Source: Rubripirellula reticaptiva
GTDB taxonomy: Bacteria; Planctomycetota; Planctomycetia; Pirellulales; Pirellulaceae
NCBI RefSeq assembly: GCF_007860175.1
Contig: NZ_SJPX01000003.1
Coordinates: 142,552 to 206,551, forward strand
Direction: 5' to 3'
Length of the DNA: 64,000 nt
The stretch's first letter is position 1; every line of letters starts with the position of its first letter. This document shows, piece by piece, positions 45,821 through 53,802 of this stretch. The translations under genes and the position numbers were made by a program. The notes under the pieces are model-generated. The model did no database searches. It was not told the DNA's origin and saw only the letters and a program-made list of their open reading frames with translations.

Positions 45821-46036
45821 GTGAGTGAGAATCGAGAAATCCAGAAACTACGCGGACTGATGAAGGTCGGCGAAGCGGCTGAATTCTGTGGTGTTACCGC
45901 AGAAACACTTCGAAACTGGGATCGGTCTGGCAAGCTAGTCGCTCGTAGAAATCCGGTGACCGGTTATCGCTATTACCGACAGAAAGACTTGGAGAAGTTT
46001 TTGCAAAAGGTAATTGAGGAGCGGGCAGGTGGTTGA
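45821..46036 (+). CDS. Small MerR/excisionase-type DNA-binding protein
   Basis: 71 residues, GTG start. LMKVGEAAEFCGVTAETLRN then WDRSGKLVARRNPVTGYRYY and RQKDLEKFLQ is the winged-helix MerR N-terminal domain (helix-turn-helix and R-Y-Y wing). There is no coiled-coil or effector domain, so it is a stand-alone DNA-binding domain like excisionases or small transcription regulators. The tandem 13-bp repeats lie immediately upstream. The hybrid kinase gene starts 102 bp further on. Confidence 0.85.
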   Translation: MSENREIQKLRGLMKVGEAAEFCGVTAETLRNWDRSGKLVARRNPVTGYRYYRQKDLEKFLQKVIEERAGG

Positions 46037-46138
46037 GCAATCCGTTTTGTTGGTGGCTTCCGTCGAGTTCGCCTCCGGCGCGAATCGCCCTGAAATTAGC
46101 GGCCGTGGACGCGTGCCGACCGACGGAGAATTCGTACT

Positions 46139-48634
46139 GTGAGCGAATTCTTCCCTAAATTCTTTGACACGTCCGATTTCCCGGCGCGTTGGTACTGCGG
46201 CAATTGGTCGGAATTCCTTGGATGGCTACATATTGTCAGTGACGTTGCCACGTTTGCGGCCTACTTCGCGATCCCAGCGGTACTGATCTACTTCGTACGC
46301 AAGCGAGATGACTTTCCGTTTCACAAACTGTTTTGGTTGTTCGGCGGATTCATCCTTGCGTGTGGCACCGTCCACCTGATCGAAGCGATCATCTTTTGGC
46401 ATCCGATCTATCGTGTCTCCGCAATGATGAAGGTCATCACTGCGATGATCTCGTGGGCGACGGTGATTGCTTTGGTCCGTTACATGCCTCGCATTTTGCA
46501 GTTGCCTTCGATAGCGGCAACCAACGAGCGGCTAAAAACTGAGATAAGTCAGCGCCAGCAAACTGAGCGAGAGTTGCGCGAAGCGAAAGAACGCCACGAC
46601 GCAATTTTGGCGGGCACAAGTAGTATCGTTTGGACGACCGATCGAAGAGGCCAGTTCGCTAAGCCACAGATTTCCTGGGAACGATATACAGGACAAAACT
46701 GGGACGAACACAAGGGATTAGGTTGGGCCGAGGCGATTCACGAGGATGACCTGCCGGAGCTCAAACGTCGGTGGCAAATATCGCTTTCAAATGGCACCAA
46801 GCATCAGGCGACGGGGCGAATTTGGCATCAGGAAAGCCAGGCCTACCGTGCATTCATCGCCGAAGCCGTGCCGGTGAAAAATGATGACGGCACCATGCGT
46901 GAATGGGTCGGCACTATCACGGATATCGAGGAACAGGAGCAGGCCCAAGCCGCACTGGGGCTTGCCAAAACTGATCTGGTGAAGCAAAAACGTGAATTGG
47001 AATTGATTTACGAAGCAACTCCAGTCGGACTTTCGTTGATTGATCGCAATTACCGGTTCCTGCGAGTCAACGAAACACTCGCGTCGATCAACGGATACTC
47101 AGTTGAGCAACACATTGGTGCGCGATCGGATGAGATGCTGCCGGAATTACACGAGCAGCTCTATCCGATCTACGACCAAATTTTTGCGACTAGCAAGCCG
47201 ATTCTAAACGTAGAGATTGTCGGAAAGACGCCGGCAAGTGACCAGGAGAAGACTTGGCTGGCAAGCTACTTTCCGCTGGAATTGCCCTCGGATGACGGAA
47301 CCGCTCATTCGGTGACTGCCGTCAGCGCGATTGTGCAAGACATTACTGATCGGAAAGAGACCGAGCGTCGTTTGCAACAGAGTGAAGCCGCCGCGCTGGC
47401 GGCGAGCCGGTCCAAAAGCGAGTTCTTGGCGAACATGTCCCACGAGATTCGGACCCCAATGGCAGCCATCCTTGGTTACGCCGACGTGCTGCTGGGTCAC
47501 CTGAAAGACCCTGACAATCGCAATTGTGTTTTGATTATGAAACGCAACGGGGAACATCTGCTGGAACTTATCAACGATATTCTTGACCTGTCGCGGATCG
47601 AAGCGGGAAAGCTGGATGTCGAGCCGGAAGCGTGTCCGTTGCCGCAGTTGGTCGCTGATATTCAGTCGTTGATGCAAGTTCGTGCGGGCGAAAAGAAAGT
47701 CAAGTTTGAGGTCGAGTTTGAGGGCCAAGTGCCTGGCGAGATTTTGACCGACGCCACCCGCCTTCGGCAGGTACTCATTAACCTGATCGGTAACGCAATT
47801 AAGTTCACTGACGAAGGTGAAGTGACTCTGAAGGTGAAGTTTGTCGCGGAGGCGAATCCGCCATTGGTCGAATTTGCGATCGTGGATACCGGCATCGGCA
47901 TCAGTCCCGAGCAACAAGAACGTTTGTTCAAACCATTCTCTCAGGGCGACTCGTCTGTGACTCGGCAGTATGGCGGCAGCGGCTTGGGATTGGCGATCAG
48001 TCAAAGGCTGGTCCAAATGCTCGACGGGACAATGGAGCTGGAAAGTGAACCAGGCGAGGGATCCACGTTCTTTGTACGCTTACCGGTGGACTCGATTGAC
48101 GAAATTGAGCTGGTGAGGCCTGATCTGGTGATCCGCAGAAGCGAACCCGAGGAGTTGCTTTCTGAATCACCGAAACTCGATTGTCGCGTTTTAGTCGTCG
48201 ACGACCGCCGCGATGTGCGGCACATCAGTCAACACTTTCTTGAGAAGGCTGGAGCGAGAGTGGCGACTGCCGAAGATGGTCAGCAAGGGATCGACGAGGC
48301 GATCGCGGCACGTGATGCGGGGCAACCATTTGATTTGATCGTGATGGACATGCAGATGCCAAATGTGGACGGTTTACAAGCGACCGCGCGGCTCCGGTCA
48401 GCGGGAATCGAGTTGCCGATCGTCGCATTGACTGCCGATGCGATGAAGGGTGATCGCGATAAATGTCTCAATGGCGGCTGCGATGACTATTTGTCGAAGC
48501 CGATTGACCACGCGAAGCTGGTGAACATGGTTGCGAAGTACACGCAACAGGTGACAGCTGAAGAATTGGTTCACCGCCGTCGTGACCGTGCTGAGCAACT
48601 CCGAAAGCAAATGGGAGATAGCAATGATGCCTGA
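46139..48634 (+). CDS. Hybrid sensor histidine kinase with ETR1-type ethylene-binding domain
   Basis: 831 residues, GTG start. Residues 26-118 contain three membrane helices matching the plant/cyanobacterial ethylene-receptor sensor: the residues known to form the ligand/Cu(I) site in ETR1 (D25, Y32, I35, P36, I62, C65, H69) are all present at a constant offset of +10 (D35, Y42, I45, P46, I72, C75, H79). Then a coiled-coil linker, PAS 1 (about 153-270), PAS 2 (about 285-405), HisKA with FLANMSHEIRTPMAAILGY (H435), HATPase_c with N552, DTGIGIS and SGLGLAI, and a REC domain with D737 (IVMDMQMP). No HPt or output domain, so phosphate should pass on in trans. Confidence 0.9.
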   Translation: MSEFFPKFFDTSDFPARWYCGNWSEFLGWLHIVSDVATFAAYFAIPAVLIYFVRKRDDFPFHKLFWLFGGFILACGTVHLIEAIIFWHPIYRVSAMMKVITAMISWATVIALVRYMPRILQLPSIAATNERLKTEISQRQQTERELREAKERHDAILAGTSSIVWTTDRRGQFAKPQISWERYTGQNWDEHKGLGWAEAIHEDDLPELKRRWQISLSNGTKHQATGRIWHQESQAYRAFIAEAVPVKNDDGTMREWVGTITDIEEQEQAQAALGLAKTDLVKQKRELELIYEATPVGLSLIDRNYRFLRVNETLASINGYSVEQHIGARSDEMLPELHEQLYPIYDQIFATSKPILNVEIVGKTPASDQEKTWLASYFPLELPSDDGTAHSVTAVSAIVQDITDRKETERRLQQSEAAALAASRSKSEFLANMSHEIRTPMAAILGYADVLLGHLKDPDNRNCVLIMKRNGEHLLELINDILDLSRIEAGKLDVEPEACPLPQLVADIQSLMQVRAGEKKVKFEVEFEGQVPGEILTDATRLRQVLINLIGNAIKFTDEGEVTLKVKFVAEANPPLVEFAIVDTGIGISPEQQERLFKPFSQGDSSVTRQYGGSGLGLAISQRLVQMLDGTMELESEPGEGSTFFVRLPVDSIDEIELVRPDLVIRRSEPEELLSESPKLDCRVLVVDDRRDVRHISQHFLEKAGARVATAEDGQQGIDEAIAARDAGQPFDLIVMDMQMPNVDGLQATARLRSAGIELPIVALTADAMKGDRDKCLNGGCDDYLSKPIDHAKLVNMVAKYTQQVTAEELVHRRRDRAEQLRKQMGDSNDA

Positions 48635-48659
48635 ACCGTGTCGCCATCAAACCGATCGA

Positions 48660-48675
48660 CAAGACAGTCGTCTTG
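48660..48675 (+). terminator. Small hairpin after the hybrid kinase gene
   Basis: CAAGAC-AGTC-GTCTTG: six perfect pairs and a four-base loop, 26 bases past the stop. There is no T-run, so termination is uncertain. Confidence 0.25.
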
Positions 48676-48825
48676 CAAAAGGTGAGGGATTGTTCCAAAT
48701 CGCGGGGTAGCTCAGCATCGGAGTCGCCGTCTGATCGATCCTACGTTAAAGCAAGTTCGAGATTGGTACGTGATTCGCTTCTGTGTCGACGGTAACACCC
48801 GCCGCGCCGTCAACTGGAGCAAAAC

Positions 48826-50241
48826 ATGTTTGTCTTAGAGCCGATCCTGACTGATGGAATCGCCCAGCTTTCATACTTCGTCGCCGATACCGGCACCGGC
48901 ACAGCGGCGGTGATTGATCCCCGGACCGACGTTGAGATTTACGAATCACTCGCCCGGAAGCACGGCGTTTCAATCACACATATCTTTGAAACGCACATCC
49001 ATGCGGATTTCGTATCGGGAAGCCGGTCGCTGGCTGATCGCTTAGGCACCGCGAAAATCTTCCTCAGCGGCGTCCAAGCGGATTACAAGATTGATGCGGA
49101 ACCAGTTTCCGATGGGCAAGAGTTTGGTTTCGGATCGTTCATCCTGACCGCTCGTCACACACCCGGCCACACGCCAGAGCATCTTTCGTTCTTGATGTGC
49201 GAAGCGAAGCACCCCGACCAACCATGGGCGGTCTTTAGCGGCGACTCGCTGTTTGTTGGCTCAGCAGGTCGTCCCGATCTGCTCGGCTCGGGTCAAGTAA
49301 ACGAACTTGCCAAGTCGCTCTATGACACGCTTTACAATTTCTACCTCAAGCTCGAAGACTATGTGACGATCTACCCCGGTCATGGAGCAGGCTCGGCTTG
49401 CGGCGCTGACATCGGTGATCGCCTCAATAGCACCATCGGATACGAACGAAGAACCAATAAATTTCTGTCGTTCCCTAACTTTGAAGCGTTTCGCGAGTTT
49501 GTAGTCGACGATGCACCGCCGGTTCCGTGGCACTATCCCGAACTCAAGAAAATCAACTCCGCGGGGTCGGCAATCATGGATCGATTACCGACGATACCTG
49601 CGTTGCCTCCTCATGCGTTTCGTAAGGTCGCTCGCGAACCTGGCGTCACGACGATCGACACGCGTTCGATGACCGCTTTTGGTGGCGGGCATGTGCCGGG
49701 CAGCATCAACATAGCCGCTCGACCGGAAATGTCCCCATGGGTTGGACAGATGTTCGACTTGAAACACCGGTTGCTGCTCGTCCTAGACAAGGATACGGAC
49801 GCTGAACAAATTCAGCGTTTGGTCGTCCGCAGCGGCCACAGCCAATTCGCAGGCTATCTGGCTGGAGGCATGAAGGCGTGGGAGACGGCCGGATTGCCAC
49901 TGGAACGACTCGAACAACTGTCCGTTCACGAGCTGCGCGATTATCAAAGAACAGGAACGGGGCCGACCATTCTCGACGTTCGCTCGCCTGACGAGTGGAA
50001 CAATGGACACGTTCCTGGTGCCGAACATCATTTCATCGCCGAGATGCGTGATCGCATCACTGGCTTGGACAAAGAGCAGCATTACGTAACGTACTGTGCT
50101 AGTGGCTACCGAGCGAGCATTGCGTCAAGCCTCATGAAGTCACGTGGCTTTCAGCACGTGTCGAACGTGCCCGGAAGCTGGAGTGCATGGTTGGCGGAAG
50201 GCTATCCCGTCGAGACTGGAAAAGAGGTAAGCCATGCTTGA
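48826..50241 (+). CDS. Persulfide dioxygenase-like MBL-fold enzyme with two rhodanese domains
   Basis: 471 residues, ATG with GGAG upstream. The beta-lactamase-fold domain (about 1-230) has THIFETHIHADFVSGSRSLA (H-x-H-x-D site), TARHTPGHTPEHLSFLM and FSGDSLFVGSAGRPDLLG. Rhodanese 1 (about 262-350) lacks a cysteine at the active loop (LVLDKDTD), whereas rhodanese 2 (about 370-465) has the active-site Cys in TYCASGYRASIA. Enzymes of this type oxidise glutathione persulfide to sulfite and accept sulfane sulfur. The gene overlaps the YeeE-type gene start by 8 bp, so the two should be co-expressed. Confidence 0.92.
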   Translation: MFVLEPILTDGIAQLSYFVADTGTGTAAVIDPRTDVEIYESLARKHGVSITHIFETHIHADFVSGSRSLADRLGTAKIFLSGVQADYKIDAEPVSDGQEFGFGSFILTARHTPGHTPEHLSFLMCEAKHPDQPWAVFSGDSLFVGSAGRPDLLGSGQVNELAKSLYDTLYNFYLKLEDYVTIYPGHGAGSACGADIGDRLNSTIGYERRTNKFLSFPNFEAFREFVVDDAPPVPWHYPELKKINSAGSAIMDRLPTIPALPPHAFRKVAREPGVTTIDTRSMTAFGGGHVPGSINIAARPEMSPWVGQMFDLKHRLLLVLDKDTDAEQIQRLVVRSGHSQFAGYLAGGMKAWETAGLPLERLEQLSVHELRDYQRTGTGPTILDVRSPDEWNNGHVPGAEHHFIAEMRDRITGLDKEQHYVTYCASGYRASIASSLMKSRGFQHVSNVPGSWSAWLAEGYPVETGKEVSHA

Positions 50242-50794
50242 GGTAACGCATTCCACGACGATCCTCGGAGCAATCGATCCACTGCAGTATCCAGGACCAG
50301 CGTGGTCACCCTACGTGGTCGGAGCACTGATCGGAGTGCTTTCGATGATGACATTTTACTTTTCGAACAAACCGATAGGCGCTTCGACCGCCTACGCTCG
50401 CATTGCGGGCATGATTGGACTGCTGGTCGCTCCTGCTCATACGCGATCACTGAAATACTTCAAAGACAACCCGCCAAAGATAGGCTGGGAATTTATGCTG
50501 GTAGTAGCTGTCGTCGCGGGCGCGTACCTCGCCGCGTGGACCGGCGGCGAGTTGACCGGAAAGTTTCTACCTGCGATGTGGCAGGAACGCTTCGGCGGTG
50601 ACAGTTATTTACTCCGTGCCGGGGTCGTTTTGACAGGCGGAGTGTTGATGGCTTTCGGAGCCAGAATGGCTGGTGGTTGTACAAGCGGACATGGAATCAG
50701 CGGCACTTTACAATTTGCAGTTGGCTCATGGGTTTCCGCGATCTGTTTTTTCATCGGCGGCATCATCGCCGCGACGCTAATGTACGTAACTTGA
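50234..50794 (+). CDS. YeeE/YedE-family sulfur transporter, first half-size protein
   Basis: 186 residues, four or five membrane helices. The signature GARMAGGCTSGHGISGTLQF matches the Cys-x-Ser-Gly-His-Gly block of the YeeE/YedE (TsuA) thiosulfate/sulfur transporter family. Family members are often encoded as two half-size proteins; the next gene supplies the other half. Starts inside the persulfide dioxygenase reading frame. Confidence 0.9.
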   Translation: MLEVTHSTTILGAIDPLQYPGPAWSPYVVGALIGVLSMMTFYFSNKPIGASTAYARIAGMIGLLVAPAHTRSLKYFKDNPPKIGWEFMLVVAVVAGAYLAAWTGGELTGKFLPAMWQERFGGDSYLLRAGVVLTGGVLMAFGARMAGGCTSGHGISGTLQFAVGSWVSAICFFIGGIIAATLMYVT

Positions 50795-50901
50795 AACTAA
50801 CATGGAGTGAACTTCGAGCGTGCCATTAAAGTTGGAATGGCAAGCTCGAAGATTATGCCACTCTAAGCTCGCCAGCCTGTGTCTACGAATGGGAGAGAAC
50901 A

Positions 50902-51507
50902 ATGGCAACCTTCACCGAACCAAAATCTGATTCCAAAGTGCCTCCTCCGTCACAAGTGGTAGTTGAGTCTGCACCGATCAAGCAGCTCATTCTGGGTCTT
51001 GCTTTCGGCGTCATCTTCGGCTTCCTGCTGCAAAAAGGTGGAGTAGCCAAGTATCACGTGCTAATAGGTCAGCTACTTCTGACGGACTACACCGTCGTGA
51101 AAGTCATGCTATCTGCGGTCATCGTTGGTTCCGTGGGCATTCACTTTATGCAACGCGCTGGCCTCATTGAAATGCATATCAAACCGACTCGATACGCATC
51201 GAACATCATCGGTGGACTTCTGTTCGGAATCGGTTTCGCATTTTCTGCCTATTGTCCCGGCACAGGTGCAGCAGCTCTTGGGCAAGGTAACTTAGACGCA
51301 ATCGCGATGGTAATTGGAATGATCGGCGGATCTTACATGTTTGCAGAGATGTCGGGCTGGATCGGCCGTTGTATCGACCCAATCGGTGATCGCGGAAAGC
51401 TGACGCTACACGACATCCTGCCAATGAATCGAACGACTGTCGTCATTGGATTCGCTGCAATCTTTTCGAGTGTCCTGGTGGCGATTGAACTTCTCGCGGT
51501 CCGCTAA
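50902..51507 (+). CDS. YeeE/YedE-family sulfur transporter, second half-size protein
   Basis: 201 residues, five membrane segments after a polar N-terminus. The block IGFAFSAYCPGTGAAALGQG carries the second conserved Cys motif of the family. The pairing with the preceding gene and with the dioxygenase gene forms a sulfide or sulfane-sulfur detoxification unit. Gap to the previous gene is 107 bp; ATG follows a GGGAGAG site. Confidence 0.9.
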   Translation: MATFTEPKSDSKVPPPSQVVVESAPIKQLILGLAFGVIFGFLLQKGGVAKYHVLIGQLLLTDYTVVKVMLSAVIVGSVGIHFMQRAGLIEMHIKPTRYASNIIGGLLFGIGFAFSAYCPGTGAAALGQGNLDAIAMVIGMIGGSYMFAEMSGWIGRCIDPIGDRGKLTLHDILPMNRTTVVIGFAAIFSSVLVAIELLAVR

Positions 51508-51575
51508 CCGCCCGTTTCACGAACCGATCCCAGTCACAGAAAGCTGACGGGCTACAACACCAAGCGTATCGACGC

Positions 51576-51872
51576 ATGCCGATCTACGCCATCGCGTGCG
51601 AGCAATGTCAACATGCCATGGTAGACATAGCAAGTGACAACGACTGGCCGCACTGTTGCCGGGAGTGCATTGACATCTACCTGCTTTGCGCTCAAGCGAT
51701 GGCGAGGAACAGCCGCTATTCGGATGCGATCTGTAAACCATGCGTCGGTATTTGCGAGTGGTGCCCCGAGCAATGCGGTACCCACGACCATGACCATTGT
51801 CAAAAATGTGCCGAAGCATGTCGGGCGTGCGTGCGATCATGCCGCTCGATGGCTGCGAAGGATAATGGCTAA
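51576..51872 (+). CDS. Cys-rich four-helix copper-storage-like protein (DUF326)
   Basis: 98 residues, 16 of them Cys, spaced CxxC / CxxxC along amphipathic helices: HCCRECIDIYLLCAQAMARN, SDAICKPCVGICEWCPEQC and HCQKCAEACRACVRSC. This is the Csp/DUF326 signature in which Cys-lined helices bind many Cu(I) ions. The first helix looks shortened: known family members start with two additional CxxxC turns. No signal peptide, so cytosolic (Csp3-like). It follows the sulfur operon by 68 bp on the same strand; copper and sulfide handling could be linked. Confidence 0.88.
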   Translation: MPIYAIACEQCQHAMVDIASDNDWPHCCRECIDIYLLCAQAMARNSRYSDAICKPCVGICEWCPEQCGTHDHDHCQKCAEACRACVRSCRSMAAKDNG

Positions 51873-52197
51873 ACGCACGGCTGGTTGGGGTTGCTGTTGC
51901 TGGTCAGCTAAACCGCTGTGTCTGCGGCCCTGGTGGAAAGGGGTTGGGCAAGGGACCGGGTAAAGGACCAGGCGTGGGACTTGGTTCGGGAATCGGTTTT
52001 GGCCGAGGATTGGGCAGTGGCTGCGGCGGTTTTACTTGAGTGGCAAGCATGACATCTTTCGCTATTCAAGATCTGATCGGAGAGGTAAAACTTCGTTGAC
52101 AACTGACTTCGCTTCTAGCCTGCAATTCTAGATCACGTACAAAAGCAGGATGAACACCTCACGCCTTCATGGGGAGATTCGATCGCAAGTGATGTAA
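51873..52197. other. Gap between the Csp-like and hydrolase genes
   Basis: About 325 bp with convergent genes at each side. One plus-strand frame (51883-52036) encodes a Gly-rich, Cys-containing peptide (GPGGKGLGKGPGKGPGVGLG) but lacks a start codon. No terminator hairpin is evident. Confidence 0.3.
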
Positions 52198-53019
52198 CTA
52201 CGATTTCAGAAACTCGAGCAGGTCACCTGCAAGCTGTTCTTTGTGAGTTGCAAACAATCCATGTGGTGCTCCTTCGTATTCCTTCAGCATCGCATTCGCG
52301 ATCCCGCTTGCTGCCGGACGACCGCTAGCGTCGATCGGGACCGTAACATCATTGGTTCCGTGAATGACCAGCGTGGGAACAGTGAACGCCGCAAGGTCAT
52401 GACGGAAATCAGTGGTGGCGAATGAATTGGCACACGCCAACGTTGCTTTTAGACTTGCCTGCATGGCAATGGCCCGCGTCCACTGCAAATACTCTTCGCT
52501 GACGGAACTTGACAACATCCCAACGCCATAAAAGCTCTTAAAGAAACCGCTGAAGAACTTAGGACGGTCTTCCAACATCGCTTTCGTCATTCCGTCGAAC
52601 ACGGATTGTTCTACACCGTGGGAATTGTCATCGGTCTTCAGCATGTAGGGGACGACCGAGGAAATTAGACCACATTGTCGTACGTGACGGCCCGCGTGTC
52701 GCGACATGTATCGGGCAACTTCGCCGCCGCCCATCGAAAATCCGATGACTGAAGCGTCTTCCGTTTTCGTCGCCGTCATGACATCACTGAGGTCATCCGA
52801 CAGCGCGTCATAATCATAGTCGCCGAAGGGTTGGTCAGAACGTCCGAAACCGCGTCTGTCATACGAAATCACGCGAAAGCCAGCTTCAGCAATTCTCATT
52901 GCATGATAGTCCCAGCTATCCGCCGATAGTGGCCACCCGTGGAGTAGAACAACGGGCCGACCACTACCCCACTGTTTGATGTAGAGTGCGTGACCGTCGC
53001 GGGTTGGAATCATCGTCAT
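52198..53019 (-). CDS. Alpha/beta hydrolase, non-heme haloperoxidase type
   Basis: 273 residues from the ATG at 53019, selected because GAGGG lies about eight bases upstream. The triad is visible: nucleophile Ser in VIGFSMGGGEVARYM, Asp in VIHGTNDVTVPIDASG, His in YEGAPHGLFATHKEQL; the oxyanion loop is VVLLHGWPLSADSWDY. The family includes cofactor-free chloroperoxidase/perhydrolase-like and esterase enzymes. Substrate unknown. Confidence 0.9.
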   Translation of the reverse strand: MTMIPTRDGHALYIKQWGSGRPVVLLHGWPLSADSWDYHAMRIAEAGFRVISYDRRGFGRSDQPFGDYDYDALSDDLSDVMTATKTEDASVIGFSMGGGEVARYMSRHAGRHVRQCGLISSVVPYMLKTDDNSHGVEQSVFDGMTKAMLEDRPKFFSGFFKSFYGVGMLSSSVSEEYLQWTRAIAMQASLKATLACANSFATTDFRHDLAAFTVPTLVIHGTNDVTVPIDASGRPAASGIANAMLKEYEGAPHGLFATHKEQLAGDLLEFLKS

Positions 53020-53118
53020 TGCAGGAACCCTCATGTTCAATCGAGTTATCGATGGTCGCACAGCCGCTCCACCGGCTCGCTGAAATTTCTGCGGTCGGCG
53101 GAGCGATCAGCGGAAAAT

Positions 53119-53556
53119 TCAGCCCCAAGAGCGCTTCTTGATCTGGTCCCAGGCGTTGGTTTGAGGCCGTGTGCTAAACCACAATGCTGTGACCGTCGCA
53201 CCGAGAACCATACCCGCTACGAAGCTAGTAATGACCGATTCAGTCGGACGCTTTGCAATGCACTCATCAGCTCGCATATAAGCGAACTGCGCCGACTCAC
53301 CGGCTTGGTGCAGCGTGTCGCTCGCCGTATGAGCCACTCGACTCGCTATCGACTCGTGGGGCGTGAACTCGCCAACGACTGATTCGATTTCCTCATCCGA
53401 GGCATCGACTTGCTGTTTGACGAAGTCGGTAATCGTGCATTTGTCGTCCGGACAATCGTGAAGTTCATCACGGTTGATATTGGGCCATCTTTCGGTCACG
53501 GCTTCGCGAACGCGGTTCCAGGCAGCTTTATCGTCGGTTCGAGTCTTCGTAGTCAT
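53119..53556 (-). CDS. CsbD/ElaB-like stress protein with C-terminal membrane anchor
   Basis: 145 residues. The N-terminal helices (WNRVREAVTERWPNINRDEL onwards) recall CsbD-like proteins; a central Ala/Glu-rich helix follows (RVAHTASDTLHQAGESAQF) and a single membrane helix near the end (VITSFVAGMVLGATVTALWF), like YqjD/ElaB ribosome- and membrane-associated stress proteins. Probably a general stress membrane protein. It lies 99 bp upstream of the hydrolase gene on the same strand. Confidence 0.7.
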   Translation of the reverse strand: MTTKTRTDDKAAWNRVREAVTERWPNINRDELHDCPDDKCTITDFVKQQVDASDEEIESVVGEFTPHESIASRVAHTASDTLHQAGESAQFAYMRADECIAKRPTESVITSFVAGMVLGATVTALWFSTRPQTNAWDQIKKRSWG

Positions 53557-53802
53557 GTTTGGTTCCTTTGAACTAGTTTAGGTGGATGCCTTTCAACTCC
53601 CCCAAACCATGAGCAAACTGCATTCCAACTGCTCGAGCACATGGCTATTCGAGTGAAGACGATTGAAATAGTCAGGCTGAATACGCGTGCCACTAAGTTC
53701 ACCTCGTGCCGGTTGGTCGATTTGCGTCCACAAAAAAGGTCACTCAGACGACATAATCCGCACGCGGCTACTCGGCGCCTCAACGGCAATCCACGTTCGA
53801 CC

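Noticed and set aside
51883-52036. Gly-rich, Cys-containing open frame (GPGGKGLGKGPGKGPGVGLG)
   Set aside because: No usable start codon in frame (it begins directly after a TAA) and no ribosome site; the composition may be due to a GC-rich spacer.
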